A stretch of 51,383 nucleotides of DNA, taken from JBFXDI01 sp050181295 (lineage in GTDB: Bacteria > Pseudomonadota > Alphaproteobacteria > Rhizobiales > Aestuariivirgaceae). Shown here piece after piece: positions 1 through 8,529 of the stretch; the stretch's first letter is position 1, and the number at the start of each line of letters is the position of its first letter. Where the stretch lies: NCBI GenBank assembly GCA_050181295.1, contig JBFXDI010000011.1:1-51383 (forward strand). The letters run 5' to 3'. Below the pieces are notes generated by a model. That model did not search any database. It was given only the letters and a program-made list of their open reading frames with translations, and had not been told where the DNA came from. Position numbers and translations under genes: made by a program.

Positions 1-1
1 G

Positions 2-97
2 AGGAATGGCCGGAATGTCCACGCCGCGACCCTGCTCGTGAACCGCGTGCGGCAGCAATCGACCCAGCTCAGAGCCAGGCTCGCCACCCTGCTTTGA
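2..97 (+). CDS. 3' end of an unidentified gene (partial)
   Basis: An open frame enters from the left edge and ends at TGA 95-97 after about 31 codons. The tail is arginine- and leucine-rich and ends in RARLATLL. It looks like the helical C-terminus of an ordinary bacterial protein, but too little is left to name a family. It could be a chance frame. It points the same way as the LysR gene that follows. Confidence 0.3.
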   Translation, partial: RNGRNVHAATLLVNRVRQQSTQLRARLATLL

Positions 98-198
98 GCG
101 ACAGCTAGACTGTCATGCCTTCCCGAACCTAGAATGCATAAGCAGACGATATGGCTTTCAGGCGCCGAGGGGAACGGCGCGGCGGGAGGGCGTTCAGG

Positions 199-1191
199 GT
201 GGATTTGCGTCAGCTCAGGTACTTCTCCAAGGTTGTGGAGAATGGATCGTTTTCGCGCGCGGCCAATCAGCTTCATGTCGCCCAGCCGGCCCTGAGCCAG
301 CATGTCCGGCACATGGAGGAGGAACTCGGCGTGGCGCTCCTCCATCGCAACGCCAAGGGGGTGAGGCCCACGGAGGCGGGCGATCGTCTGCTCCGTCACG
401 CCAACCGGATCCTCGCGGAGTTCGCGGAGATCGCCGACAGCGTCCGTGGCGAGGCGATCGCGCCACGGGGCGAGGTCCGGTTCGGATTGCCCGGAACTGT
501 CAGCGAGCTCCTGGCGGCGCCTCTCATCGAGGCCGCGAAAGCCCGTTATCCGGATGTCCGCATCCGCGTCGTCGAGGCCATGAGCGGTTACATTCTCGAA
601 TGGCTCAAGAGGGGAGAGGTCGATCTTGCGATGATCTACTCGACGTCGGATCCGCGGGGCCTTGCGGTGCATCACGGGCTTTCGGAGGAGATCTGCCTCT
701 TCGCCAATCCGTCGATGGAAATTCAGGCTGCGCTCAAGAAAAACCGCGTGCGGCTGGCGGACGCCGCGAAGCTGCCGTTGGTCGTTCCCGGACCCGGACA
801 CGGGCTGAGGGAGCTGATCGAGGATGCGAGCCTGTCGGTGAAGGTTCCCATTCATGCCGCGATCGAGATCGACTCCTACAGCCAGATCAAGAAGCTGGTC
901 ATGCGCGGGCTGGGCTTCGGGATCCTGCCGCGCATGGCGGTCGACAAGGAGGTGAAGGCGGGTCTCTTCCGGGTCTGGAAGTTCGAAGCGCCGGAGATCA
1001 CCCGCCGCGTCTATCTCGCCTATTCCACGGAGCGGCCCCTCTCCAACGCGCCCCGCGCCGTAGGGCAGCTCTCCTGGGACATCCTGCGCCAGCTTGTGCG
1101 CGACAAGAGCTGGACGGCGGAGCTTTCGGAGGAGCGGAACCGGCCGGACCTCTATTCCGATCCCGACAATCGGCGAAAGCTTCGCCGCTGA
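199..1191 (+). CDS. LysR-family transcriptional regulator (Nac/Cbl-like group)
   Basis: DNA-binding regulator with an N-terminal winged helix-turn-helix (DLRQLRYFSKVVENGSFSRA, then QPALSQHVRHMEEELG) and a periplasmic-binding-protein-like effector domain to the C-terminus. An upstream ATG at 151 is open in the same frame, but GTG 199 is preferred: a GGGAGG ribosome site lies 9 bases before it, and the protein then begins at the family's usual first residues (330 aa). It lies 126 bases upstream of, and points the same way as, the CoA-transferase operon, so it probably regulates that operon in response to a pathway acid. The inducer is unknown. Family assignment is secure; the target is inferred from position. 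Confidence 0.92.
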   Translation: MDLRQLRYFSKVVENGSFSRAANQLHVAQPALSQHVRHMEEELGVALLHRNAKGVRPTEAGDRLLRHANRILAEFAEIADSVRGEAIAPRGEVRFGLPGTVSELLAAPLIEAAKARYPDVRIRVVEAMSGYILEWLKRGEVDLAMIYSTSDPRGLAVHHGLSEEICLFANPSMEIQAALKKNRVRLADAAKLPLVVPGPGHGLRELIEDASLSVKVPIHAAIEIDSYSQIKKLVMRGLGFGILPRMAVDKEVKAGLFRVWKFEAPEITRRVYLAYSTERPLSNAPRAVGQLSWDILRQLVRDKSWTAELSEERNRPDLYSDPDNRRKLRR

Positions 1192-1317
1192 AAGCCGGTC
1201 ACGCTCTTTAGCGACCGTCGCTCTTCGCTATACCCCTCATTGCGAAATCATATTTGACTGGCATGGGGCAGGGCGTGTGGTCTCATGCAGAAAAGCAGAG
1301 GAGCAGGAGCGAGCCTT

Positions 1318-2490
1318 ATGTCCGGCGCGCTGGAGGGTACGACCGTCGTCGCGCTGGAGCAGGCCGTGGCCGCGCCGCTTGCAACCTCGCGGCTGGCCGA
1401 TGCCGGCGCCCGCGTCATCAAGCTCGAGCGGCCAGAGGGCGATTTCGCCCGCTCCTACGACGACTACGTGCTCGGGCAGTCGAGCTACTTCGTCTGGAAC
1501 AATCGCGGCAAGGAATCCTGCACCGTCGATCTCCGGAAGCCGGAGGACCTGGCGCTGGTCGAAAGCATGCTGGCCGCGGCCGATGTCTTCGTCCAGAACC
1601 TCGCACCGGGGGCGACCAGCCGGCTCGGCCTCGGCAGCGCGAAGCTCAGGGCGAAGTTCCCGCATCTCATCCTTTGCGACATCTGCGGCTATGCGCCCGG
1701 AAAGCCCGATCATGAACGCAAGGCCTACGACCTTCTGATGCAGGCTGAAGCGGGACTCGCCGGTGTCACCGGCACGGCTCAATCAGGCCCCACCCGCGTC
1801 GGGATCTCGATCTGCGACATCTCGACGGGGCAGGCCGCCTATGCGGCCATCCTCGAGGCCCTCATCAGACGTCAGCGAACCGGGGAAGGGTCCCATCTCC
1901 AGATATCGCTGTTCGACACACTCGCCGAATACATGAACGTGCCCTACCTCGCACGGCGCTATGGCGGAGCGGAGCCGCGTCGCGTCGGACTGGCGCATCC
2001 TTCGATCGCGCCCTATGGCGTGTTCGCGGCGCGCGACGGCGACATTCTCATCGCCATCCAGAACGATCGGGAATGGGAGGTCTTCTGCGACCGCATTCTC
2101 GAGGATGCGCGGCTATCGAAGGACCCACGCTTCTCGAGCAATGCCGCGAGGGCTCGCAACCGCGATGCCCTGGACCAGCGGGTGCAGGAAACGGTCGCCC
2201 GCTTCTCCATGGCCGACCTCTGCACGCTGCTGGATGATGCCCGGATTGCCTATGGCCGGATCTCGACGATGGGGGATCTGATCGAGCACCCGAGCGCCAC
2301 GACCGCGACGGTTGGTACACCGGCAGGTCCGGTCGAGCTTCTGGCGCCGTCCGTCATCGTGAACGGCTCGCGTCCCTCCTTGGGCCGGGTGCCAGCGCTC
2401 GGCGAACACGATGTGGCGCTCAGGGTCGAATTCGGGCTTGCCTCCGAGAGCGACGGCAAGAGGGCTGCGATAGGGGGTGGCACCACATGA
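1318..2490 (+). CDS. CaiB/BaiF family (class III) CoA-transferase
   Basis: Cytoplasmic enzyme of about 390 aa that moves CoA from an acyl-CoA donor to a carboxylic acid. The N-terminus carries the family nucleotide-type fold (VIKLERPEGDFAR), followed by SSYFVWNNRGK and NLAPGATSRLGL. The YDLLMQAEAGL segment contains the aspartate (about D138) that aligns with the catalytic Asp of formyl-CoA transferase. Start ATG 1318 has AGGAG at 1305-1309; ATG 1285 is an alternative. Its stop overlaps the next start by four bases (ATGA), so it is co-translated with the MmgE/PrpD gene. With the acyl-CoA dehydrogenase downstream it suggests CoA activation and oxidation of a carboxylic acid. The substrate is unknown. 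Confidence 0.92.
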   Translation: MSGALEGTTVVALEQAVAAPLATSRLADAGARVIKLERPEGDFARSYDDYVLGQSSYFVWNNRGKESCTVDLRKPEDLALVESMLAAADVFVQNLAPGATSRLGLGSAKLRAKFPHLILCDICGYAPGKPDHERKAYDLLMQAEAGLAGVTGTAQSGPTRVGISICDISTGQAAYAAILEALIRRQRTGEGSHLQISLFDTLAEYMNVPYLARRYGGAEPRRVGLAHPSIAPYGVFAARDGDILIAIQNDREWEVFCDRILEDARLSKDPRFSSNAARARNRDALDQRVQETVARFSMADLCTLLDDARIAYGRISTMGDLIEHPSATTATVGTPAGPVELLAPSVIVNGSRPSLGRVPALGEHDVALRVEFGLASESDGKRAAIGGGTT

Positions 2491-3821
2491 GCCTGACCCG
2501 GGATCTCGTCGGACTGATCCGGCGCAAGACCGTGAGCGAGCGCGATCTCGAATGGGCGGCGCTCTTCGTCATGGATACCGTCTCCTGCGCTCTGGGCGCG
2601 CTCAAGACCGAGCCAGCCCGCATTCTGGATACGGTCGCGCCACCCGAGCAGGGAGACACGGCCCGGCGCGCGTTCTACCTGGGCGGCCTCTCGCACATTC
2701 TGGAGATGGACGACCTGCACCGCGATTCCGTCACCCATCCGGGGTGCGTGGTCATCCCTGCGGCCTGGGCAGTGGCGGAGAAGCAAAATCTCGGCGGACG
2801 GGCCTTCCTCCAGGCGGTGCTGGCAGGCTACGAGGCCTGCTGCCGGGTCGGAATGACGGTCGGGAAATCGCACTACCGGATCTGGCATAATACCTCGACC
2901 TGCGGTCCTTTCGGGTCGGCGATGGCCGTGGCCGAGCTTCTCGGGCTCGACGAGGACCGGACCGTATGGGCGCTGGGCAATGCCGGCACCCAGTCTTCGG
3001 GACTCTGGCAGTTCCTCGAATCCGGCGCCATGAGCAAGCACCTGCATACTGCGCGCGCCGCCGAATCCGGCGTGCTGGCCAGCCTTCTGGCGAAGGAGGG
3101 ATTTACCGGGCCGGACCGGATACTTGAAGGCGAGAAGGGGTTCTTTGCCGGGCTTTGTCCCGACCCGGTGCCTGACGCGGTCACGGCGGACAAGGATCGT
3201 CCATGGGAGCTGACGAAGACGTCAATCAAGCCCTGGCCGTGCTGTCGCCATACGCATCCCGCGATCGACGCCGCGCTCGCCCTCCATGGCGAGATCGGCG
3301 GCGCATCCATCGCGAAAGTGCGTGTCGGCGCCTACCGCGCCGCGCTCGACGTCTGCGACAGGCCACGTCCGGAAGATCCCTACAGCGCGAAATTCTCGCT
3401 TCAGCACTGCGTGGCGATCGCGCTCAAGGAAGGAACGGTCGTGCAATCGAGCTTCGATGCCGCAGCGCGCGGTCGCATCGCGGAAGAGCGCGCGAGGATC
3501 GACGTTTTCCTGGAACCGGGCATCGATGCGGCCTATCCCGGAGCCTGGGGCGCGGAGGTGTCCGTTGAGACAGCGGATGGCCGCACGCTCCGCGCCGTGC
3601 GCCGCGAGGCCAAGGGCGATCCCGAGAATCCGGTGACGGCGGAAGAATTGTCGCTCAAGGCGCGTGCGCTCCTTGCCGGGGGCGGCATGGCAGCCGCCGA
3701 TGCCGACACATTCATCGCCAGGGTTCTGGCGCTTCCCCAGGACGGACCGGTGCGGCAGCTTGGTCTTTTTCCACGGCAAGGCGGGGCGTTGTCCCGAAGC
3801 CCGGTATTGCGGAGCGCCTGA
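2487..3821 (+). CDS. MmgE/PrpD family protein (2-methylcitrate dehydratase-like)
   Basis: A 444-aa member of the MmgE/PrpD fold, which includes 2-methylcitrate dehydratase and cis-aconitate decarboxylase. Typical segments are the N-terminal helical start (DTVSCALGA), LEMDDLHRDSVTHPGCVVIP (the family's DD..HPG motif, about residues 73-92), the GAMSKHLHTARAAESG motif in mid-protein and PCCRHTHPAIDA. The start overlaps the CoA-transferase stop. Members of this family next to CaiB/BaiF transferases usually act on short branched or unsaturated di- or tricarboxylates as a dehydratase, isomerase or decarboxylase. Which applies here cannot be told from sequence. No signal peptide; cytoplasmic. Confidence 0.9.
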   Translation: MSLTRDLVGLIRRKTVSERDLEWAALFVMDTVSCALGALKTEPARILDTVAPPEQGDTARRAFYLGGLSHILEMDDLHRDSVTHPGCVVIPAAWAVAEKQNLGGRAFLQAVLAGYEACCRVGMTVGKSHYRIWHNTSTCGPFGSAMAVAELLGLDEDRTVWALGNAGTQSSGLWQFLESGAMSKHLHTARAAESGVLASLLAKEGFTGPDRILEGEKGFFAGLCPDPVPDAVTADKDRPWELTKTSIKPWPCCRHTHPAIDAALALHGEIGGASIAKVRVGAYRAALDVCDRPRPEDPYSAKFSLQHCVAIALKEGTVVQSSFDAAARGRIAEERARIDVFLEPGIDAAYPGAWGAEVSVETADGRTLRAVRREAKGDPENPVTAEELSLKARALLAGGGMAAADADTFIARVLALPQDGPVRQLGLFPRQGGALSRSPVLRSA

Positions 3822-3825
3822 AAGC

Positions 3826-4983
3826 ATGTTCGAGGTCGAGGATCACCGCGAGATACGGGACGCGGTCGCCAAGCTCTGCGAGCGGTTTCCCGGAGAATAC
3901 TGGCGCAAGCTCGATGCGGCCCGAGCCTATCCCGCGGAGTTTGTCGCCGCGCTCACCGAGGCTGGATATCTCGCGACGCTGATACCGGAAGAATACGGCG
4001 GCGCCGGCCTCACGCTGTCGGCGGCGGCCGCCGTTTTGGAGGAGGTGCAGCGCGCGGGCTGCAACGGGGCGGCGTGCCATGCCCAGATGTATGTCATGGG
4101 GACCGTGCTGCGGCACGGGAGCGATGCCCAGAAGGCGCGCTACCTGCCCAGGATCGCGTCGGGCGAGCTCAGGCTCCAGGCCTTCGGCGTCACCGAGCCG
4201 ACGAGCGGCACGGACACCACGTCCATCCGCACCTTCGCGCGTCGCGACGGGGACCACTATGTCGTCAACGGGCAGAAGATCTGGACGAGCCGCGCCGAGC
4301 ATTCAGACCTGATGCTGCTTCTCGCCCGCACCACGCCGCGCGAGGAGGTGGCCAAGCGGACGGAAGGGCTTTCAGTCTTCATCCTAGACATGCGCGAGGC
4401 GCTGAAAAGCGGACTCACCATCCGGCCGATCCGGACGATGATGAACCATTCGACCACCGAGGTCTTCTTCGACAATGTCCGGGTGCCTGCGGAAAACCTG
4501 ATCGGCGAGGAGGGGAGGGGATTCCGCTACATCCTTTCCGGCATGAACGCGGAACGGATCCTCATCGCGGCCGAATGCGTTGGCGACGCCAAGTGGCTGA
4601 TCGAGAAGGCCTCCATTTATGGCAGGGAGCGGCAGGTCTTCGGACGGCCGATCGGCGCGAACCAGGGCATCCAGTTTCCGATCGCGCGTGCCTACGCGAA
4701 CATGCGCGCCGCCGAGCTCATGGTGAGGGAGGCGGCACGCCTCTACGAGGCCGGACGCGACTGCGGCGCGGAGGCCAACATGGCGAAGATGCTCGCCGCC
4801 GATGCCTCGAACGAGGCGGCGAACGCCTGCATACAGACACATGGCGGCTTCGGGTTCGCGGAGGAGTACGACGTCGAGCGCAAGTTCCGCGAAACGCGTC
4901 TCTACCAGGTGGCGCCGATCTCCACCAATCTCATTCTCGCCTATCTCTCCGAGCACGTGCTGGGCTTGCCCCGCTCCTATTGA
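3826..4983 (+). CDS. Acyl-CoA dehydrogenase family flavoprotein
   Basis: A 385-aa protein with the three acyl-CoA dehydrogenase domains: N-terminal helices, the middle FAD-binding beta domain (AFGVTEPTSGTDTTSIRT, YVVNGQKIWTSRAEHSDLML), and C-terminal helices (RQVFGRPIGANQGIQFPIA, THGGFGFAEEYDVERKFRE). ATG 3826 is chosen because it starts the conserved domain 5 bases after the MmgE/PrpD stop. The canonical catalytic glutamate region (usually YxIYEGTxxI) reads YQVAPISTN here, so the usual Glu seems absent. This variant occurs in a subgroup whose reaction may differ. It is the last gene of the operon and its end overlaps the convergent DMT gene by about 50 bases. Confidence 0.92.
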   Translation: MFEVEDHREIRDAVAKLCERFPGEYWRKLDAARAYPAEFVAALTEAGYLATLIPEEYGGAGLTLSAAAAVLEEVQRAGCNGAACHAQMYVMGTVLRHGSDAQKARYLPRIASGELRLQAFGVTEPTSGTDTTSIRTFARRDGDHYVVNGQKIWTSRAEHSDLMLLLARTTPREEVAKRTEGLSVFILDMREALKSGLTIRPIRTMMNHSTTEVFFDNVRVPAENLIGEEGRGFRYILSGMNAERILIAAECVGDAKWLIEKASIYGRERQVFGRPIGANQGIQFPIARAYANMRAAELMVREAARLYEAGRDCGAEANMAKMLAADASNEAANACIQTHGGFGFAEEYDVERKFRETRLYQVAPISTNLILAYLSEHVLGLPRSY

Positions 4984-5863
4984 GCGGACCGCCTTCGCCT
5001 TTTGAGGAGAACCTGCGCGCTCCGGCCACGCACAGGACCACCGCGGCGGTCACGGCGACCATCGCCGACGTCACGGGCTCGCGCAGAAGCGTGGCGGCCA
5101 ACGCCAGACCGAAGAACGGCTGCAGAAGCTGCAGCTGGCCGACGGCAGCGATGCCACCCTGCACGAGGCCGCGATACCAGAAGACGAAGCCGATCAGCAT
5201 GCTGAACAGCGATACATAGGCGAGACCCATCCAGGCGGACGAGCCGATGCCGGAAAAGCTATGCGGCATATAGAGAATGGTCAGCGCCAGCATGATCGGC
5301 AGCGACAGCACCAGCGCCCAGGAGATCACCTGCCAGCCGCCGAGCGTGCGGGCGAGCCTCGCACCCTCGGCATAACCCAACCCGCAGACAACGATTGCCG
5401 CGAACATCAGTCCATCGCCGACCGGCGAAGCGGCCAGGCCCTGCGATACGGCGAAGCCCGCCACGAGCGCGCTGCCAAGGATTGAAAAGACCCAAAACGC
5501 TGGCCTCGGACGCTCGCCGCCGCGGAGGACACCGAAGATGGCCGTCGCCAGCGGCAACAGTCCGATGAACACGATCGAATGCGCGGCGGTGACGTGCTGG
5601 AGCGCCAGCGCCGTCAGCAAGGGAAAGCCGACCACGACACCCAGGGCGACGACGATCAGCGATGCCATATCGCGACGCGCAGGGCGCTTCTCCCTGAAGG
5701 CGAGGAGCAGACACAGCGCCAGGACGCCGGCGATGGCCGCCCGGGCGACGGTGAGGAACACGGGATCGAACTGCATCACCGCAACGCGCGTGGCGGGAAG
5801 CGACCCGCTGAAGATCACCACGCCGATGAGGCCGTTGATCCACCCCGCCGCGCTCCGGTCCAT
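4931..5863 (-). CDS. DMT-superfamily transporter (EamA domains)
   Basis: Integral inner-membrane protein of 310 aa with about ten hydrophobic segments in two EamA repeats (for example GLIGVVIFSGSLPATRVAV at the start and IGFVFWYRGLVQGGIAAVGQ in the second half), as in drug/metabolite exporters. The C-terminal tail after the last segment is basic (RRFSSKGEGG... RARRDRRE). It is transcribed divergently from the MocR regulator with only about 110 bases between starts, a common pairing in which the regulator controls the exporter. The 3' end overlaps that of the acyl-CoA dehydrogenase gene on the other strand. The substrate is unknown; amino acids or related metabolites are typical. Confidence 0.9.
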   Translation of the reverse strand: MDRSAAGWINGLIGVVIFSGSLPATRVAVMQFDPVFLTVARAAIAGVLALCLLLAFREKRPARRDMASLIVVALGVVVGFPLLTALALQHVTAAHSIVFIGLLPLATAIFGVLRGGERPRPAFWVFSILGSALVAGFAVSQGLAASPVGDGLMFAAIVVCGLGYAEGARLARTLGGWQVISWALVLSLPIMLALTILYMPHSFSGIGSSAWMGLAYVSLFSMLIGFVFWYRGLVQGGIAAVGQLQLLQPFFGLALAATLLREPVTSAMVAVTAAVVLCVAGARRFSSKGEGGPLNRSGASPARARRDRRE

Positions 5864-5921
5864 GCCGACACCTTTCGATTGCCGGCCTCCTATGCCCTGG
5901 CCGGGGCTGGCGCCGCCAGCG

Positions 5922-5949
5922 ACAGTTCGATACAGTTTATGCGAACTGT
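5922..5949 (+). promoter_or_regulatory. Candidate MocR operator: two ACAGTT repeats plus inverted AACTGT
   Basis: ACAGTT occurs at 5922-5927 and 5932-5937, exactly 10 bases apart (one helical turn), and its reverse complement AACTGT at 5944-5949. The group lies between the divergent DMT transporter and MocR-type regulator, just upstream of the preferred regulator start at 5972. MocR/GabR proteins commonly bind direct repeats of this kind near their own promoter. No binding has been shown; this is pattern evidence. Confidence 0.5.
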
Positions 5950-5971
5950 TATGCTAACGGAGTCAGTACGG

Positions 5972-7378
5972 ATGGAAGGGCGGGCGGCAGGAGGCACCCG
6001 GATCGTGATGGTCATGGCCACGGTCCGGCAGCGGATTGCCGGCCGCAGCCTGACGGTTGGCGCCAAGCTGCCGTCGATCCGCGATCTGGCCTCCAAGCTG
6101 AAGGTTTCGACCTCGACGGTGGTCGAGGCCTACGAGCGTCTGGCCGCCGAGGGCGCGATAAACTCCCGGCCGGGCTCCGGTTTCTACGTCGCCGGTCAAA
6201 CCGCCCCCATGTCGCTCGCGGAGGTCGGGCCCAGGCTGGACCGTGTCGTGGATCCCTTTTGGGTCTCGCGCCAGTCCCTGGAAGCGGACAGCGGCGACCT
6301 GAAGCCGGGCTGCGGATGGCTTCCGCCCTCCTGGCTGCCGGAGGAGAGCATCAGAAAGGCGTTGCGTTCGCTCTCGCGCGCCGATGGCCCTGCGCTGGCC
6401 GACTACGGCTCGCCATTGGGTCTGCCGCCTCTGCGCCGGCTCATTGCCCGCAGGATGGCGGAGCGAGGAATAGAGGCTTCGCCGGACCAGATCATGCTGA
6501 CGGAGTCCGGGACCCAGGCGATGGACTTGCTGTGCCGGCTGCTTCTCGAGCCCGGCGACACGGTGCTCATCGACGATCCGTGCTATTTCAACTTCCAGGC
6601 CCTGCTGCGGGCGCACCGCGCGAATGTCATCAGCGCGCCCTACACGCCCTCCGGCCCCGACATCGAGCGGTTTGCCGCTACGCTCGCCGAGCATCGGCCG
6701 CGGCTCTACATCACCAATTCCGCGATCCACAATCCGACTGGCGCGACGCTCTCTCCCGTTGTCGCCCACAGGGTGCTCAAGCTCGCCGAACAGTTCGCGC
6801 TGACGATCATAGAGGACGACATCTTCTCGGATTTCGAGCAGACGCCGGCGCCGCGCCTCGCCGCGTTCGACGGACTGGACCGCGTCATTCATATCGGCAG
6901 CTTCTCGAAGACTTTGTCTGCCTCGGCGCGTTGCGGCTTCGTGGCGGCCCGCGCGGAATGGATCGAGAGCCTGATCGATCTCAAGATCGCCACTTCGTTC
7001 GGCGGAGGGCGGCTCGCGGCGGAACTCGTCCTGACGGCGCTCAGCGACGGCGGGTACCGAAAGCATGTCGAGGGTCTCCGCAATCGCCTCGCAGGCGCCA
7101 TGGTCCACGTCGGAGCCAGGCTCAAGGCCATCGGGATCGTGCCCTGGCTCGAGCCGCAGGCCGGCATGTTCCTGTGGTGCCATCTGCCGGACGGCGTCGA
7201 TGCGGCGGAGGTCGCACGCACCGCGCTTGCGAAGAACCTCGTGCTGGCGCCCGGGAACGTGTTCAGCCTGTCGCAATCGGCGACGGGCCTCATGCGGTTC
7301 AATGTCTCTCAGATGCTCGACGACCGCATTTTCGACATGCTGCGCGAAGCGGTCGAGCAGGTCCGACGCCCGGGTTGA
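5972..7378 (+). CDS. MocR/GabR-type regulator: GntR helix-turn-helix fused to aminotransferase domain
   Basis: A protein of about 468 aa. Residues about 10-75 form a GntR-type winged helix (GAKLPSIRDLASKLKVSTST, VVEAYERLAAEGAINSRPGS). The rest is a fold-type I aminotransferase domain with the PLP lysine in HIGSFSKTLSASARCG and an EDDIFSDF segment. The frame is open further upstream, but ATG 5972 has GGAG at 5959-5962, while ATG 5939 lies inside the candidate operator and ATG 5951 lacks a ribosome site. Such proteins sense PLP or an amino compound and control a neighbouring gene, here probably the divergent DMT transporter. The aminotransferase domain may or may not be catalytically active. 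Confidence 0.93.
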   Translation: MEGRAAGGTRIVMVMATVRQRIAGRSLTVGAKLPSIRDLASKLKVSTSTVVEAYERLAAEGAINSRPGSGFYVAGQTAPMSLAEVGPRLDRVVDPFWVSRQSLEADSGDLKPGCGWLPPSWLPEESIRKALRSLSRADGPALADYGSPLGLPPLRRLIARRMAERGIEASPDQIMLTESGTQAMDLLCRLLLEPGDTVLIDDPCYFNFQALLRAHRANVISAPYTPSGPDIERFAATLAEHRPRLYITNSAIHNPTGATLSPVVAHRVLKLAEQFALTIIEDDIFSDFEQTPAPRLAAFDGLDRVIHIGSFSKTLSASARCGFVAARAEWIESLIDLKIATSFGGGRLAAELVLTALSDGGYRKHVEGLRNRLAGAMVHVGARLKAIGIVPWLEPQAGMFLWCHLPDGVDAAEVARTALAKNLVLAPGNVFSLSQSATGLMRFNVSQMLDDRIFDMLREAVEQVRRPG

Positions 7379-7503
7379 TCGCGAGGGGTCAAGGATCGAA
7401 CCAGGTCGTTGCCGACAGAATGAGCATTTCGTCTTCTCTCATCGTCGAATGTCATTCGCGGCGAATGTGGCGGCTTGCTAGACGGAGACGGCGTACATCG
7501 TTG

Positions 7504-8490
7504 CTAGATCGCCCGAACCGACGACGGAGGGGCATGCTCCAGAACAAGTGGATTGCGAAGCGGCCTTCCGAAGGCCGGCACGTCGATCTCAAAGACGTCG
7601 CCTTCCCGACAGGATATGCCGGACGTGTGGCTGAGGACGGCCGCCCCGAAGAAGTGCGCATGGACATCGCCGGGGCGCCGGAAGAGACGATACTTGAAAT
7701 GATGCGCCTCGAGATTTGCGACCGTATGGGTCATGTTGGCCTCACCACTCAGGAACTCCTCGCGCCATATCGGGGCGCCGTCCCGCAGCACGCGGATCTC
7801 GCCCCGGATGTCGCCGGGCAGTTCGCCAAGCAGCAGCTCGGGGCCGAGCGAGCACGACCGCAGCTTCGAATGCGAGAGGTAGAGGTAGTTCTGCCGCTCC
7901 ATGACATGGTCGGAGAACTCGTTACCGAGCGTGAAGCCGATACGGCAGGGTGAGCCTGCGGCATCGATGATGTAGAGCCCGACGATCTCGGCCTCCTCTC
8001 CCGCATCGAGCGCAAAGGCCGGAGAGGGGATTGGGTCTTCCGGAGCGACGACGATCGTTCCGTCTCCCTTGTAGAACCACTCCGGCTGGACGCCGTCCTG
8101 TCCGGGACGGGGCTTGCCGCCCTCGACTCCGAGCCGGAACATCTTCATGGAGTCGGTGAGCGAGGTGCCCGCCTGCTTGAGCTTGGCGTTCATCTGGTCG
8201 CGCGCCTTGGCGCTGCCAAGGTGAGTGAGGCCTGTTCCGCAGATCGAGAAATGGGCGGGATCGGGATGGTCCAGGGGCGGCAGAAGTCGCCCCTCGCGCG
8301 CGACCGTCTCGTAGTCGAGCGATTGCCGCCCGCGTTTCTCCCGTGCCAAGGTTTCCAGCGTCTTGCCGGTCTCGATGGCTTCCATTGCCATCTCGTAGAC
8401 ACTTCCGAGACCGTCAAGCAGCACCAGTCGTGCATCCTCCACGATGGCGACCAGACGCTCTCCGTCTTCGACAATCTGAACAAGCCGCAT
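7504..8490 (-). CDS. GguC/AraD1-like protein, fumarylacetoacetate hydrolase superfamily
   Basis: A 328-aa protein. The N-terminal part (MRLVQIVEDGERLVAIVED) and the FAH-type core match the GguC/AraD1 family: FSICGTGLTHLGSAKARD, then the acidic GEEAEIVGLYIID strand, then GFTLGNEFSDHVMERQNYLY. These proteins are linked to sugar-acid breakdown, with AraD1-type members acting as 2-keto-3-deoxy-sugar acid dehydratases. The C-terminus carries GDVHAHFFGAAVLS. It lies 39 bases downstream of the hydroxyacid dehydrogenase and is probably cotranscribed from the promoter near 9490. Together with the aldolase and enolase-superfamily enzyme on the other arm, this supports a sugar-acid-like pathway. The exact reaction is not determinable. 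Confidence 0.85.
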   Translation of the reverse strand: MRLVQIVEDGERLVAIVEDARLVLLDGLGSVYEMAMEAIETGKTLETLAREKRGRQSLDYETVAREGRLLPPLDHPDPAHFSICGTGLTHLGSAKARDQMNAKLKQAGTSLTDSMKMFRLGVEGGKPRPGQDGVQPEWFYKGDGTIVVAPEDPIPSPAFALDAGEEAEIVGLYIIDAAGSPCRIGFTLGNEFSDHVMERQNYLYLSHSKLRSCSLGPELLLGELPGDIRGEIRVLRDGAPIWREEFLSGEANMTHTVANLEAHHFKYRLFRRPGDVHAHFFGAAVLSHTSGISCREGDVFEIDVPAFGRPLRNPLVLEHAPPSSVRAI

Positions 8491-8529
8491 GCGCGAGTCT
8501 TCCTTCTATGGATTCAGCGCGGAGGTGCT

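Noticed and set aside
5963..7276. 437-codon open frame opposite the MocR-type regulator
   Set aside because: Arg/Glu/Gly-rich, no motif, no ribosome site context; the plus strand encodes a clear two-domain regulator.
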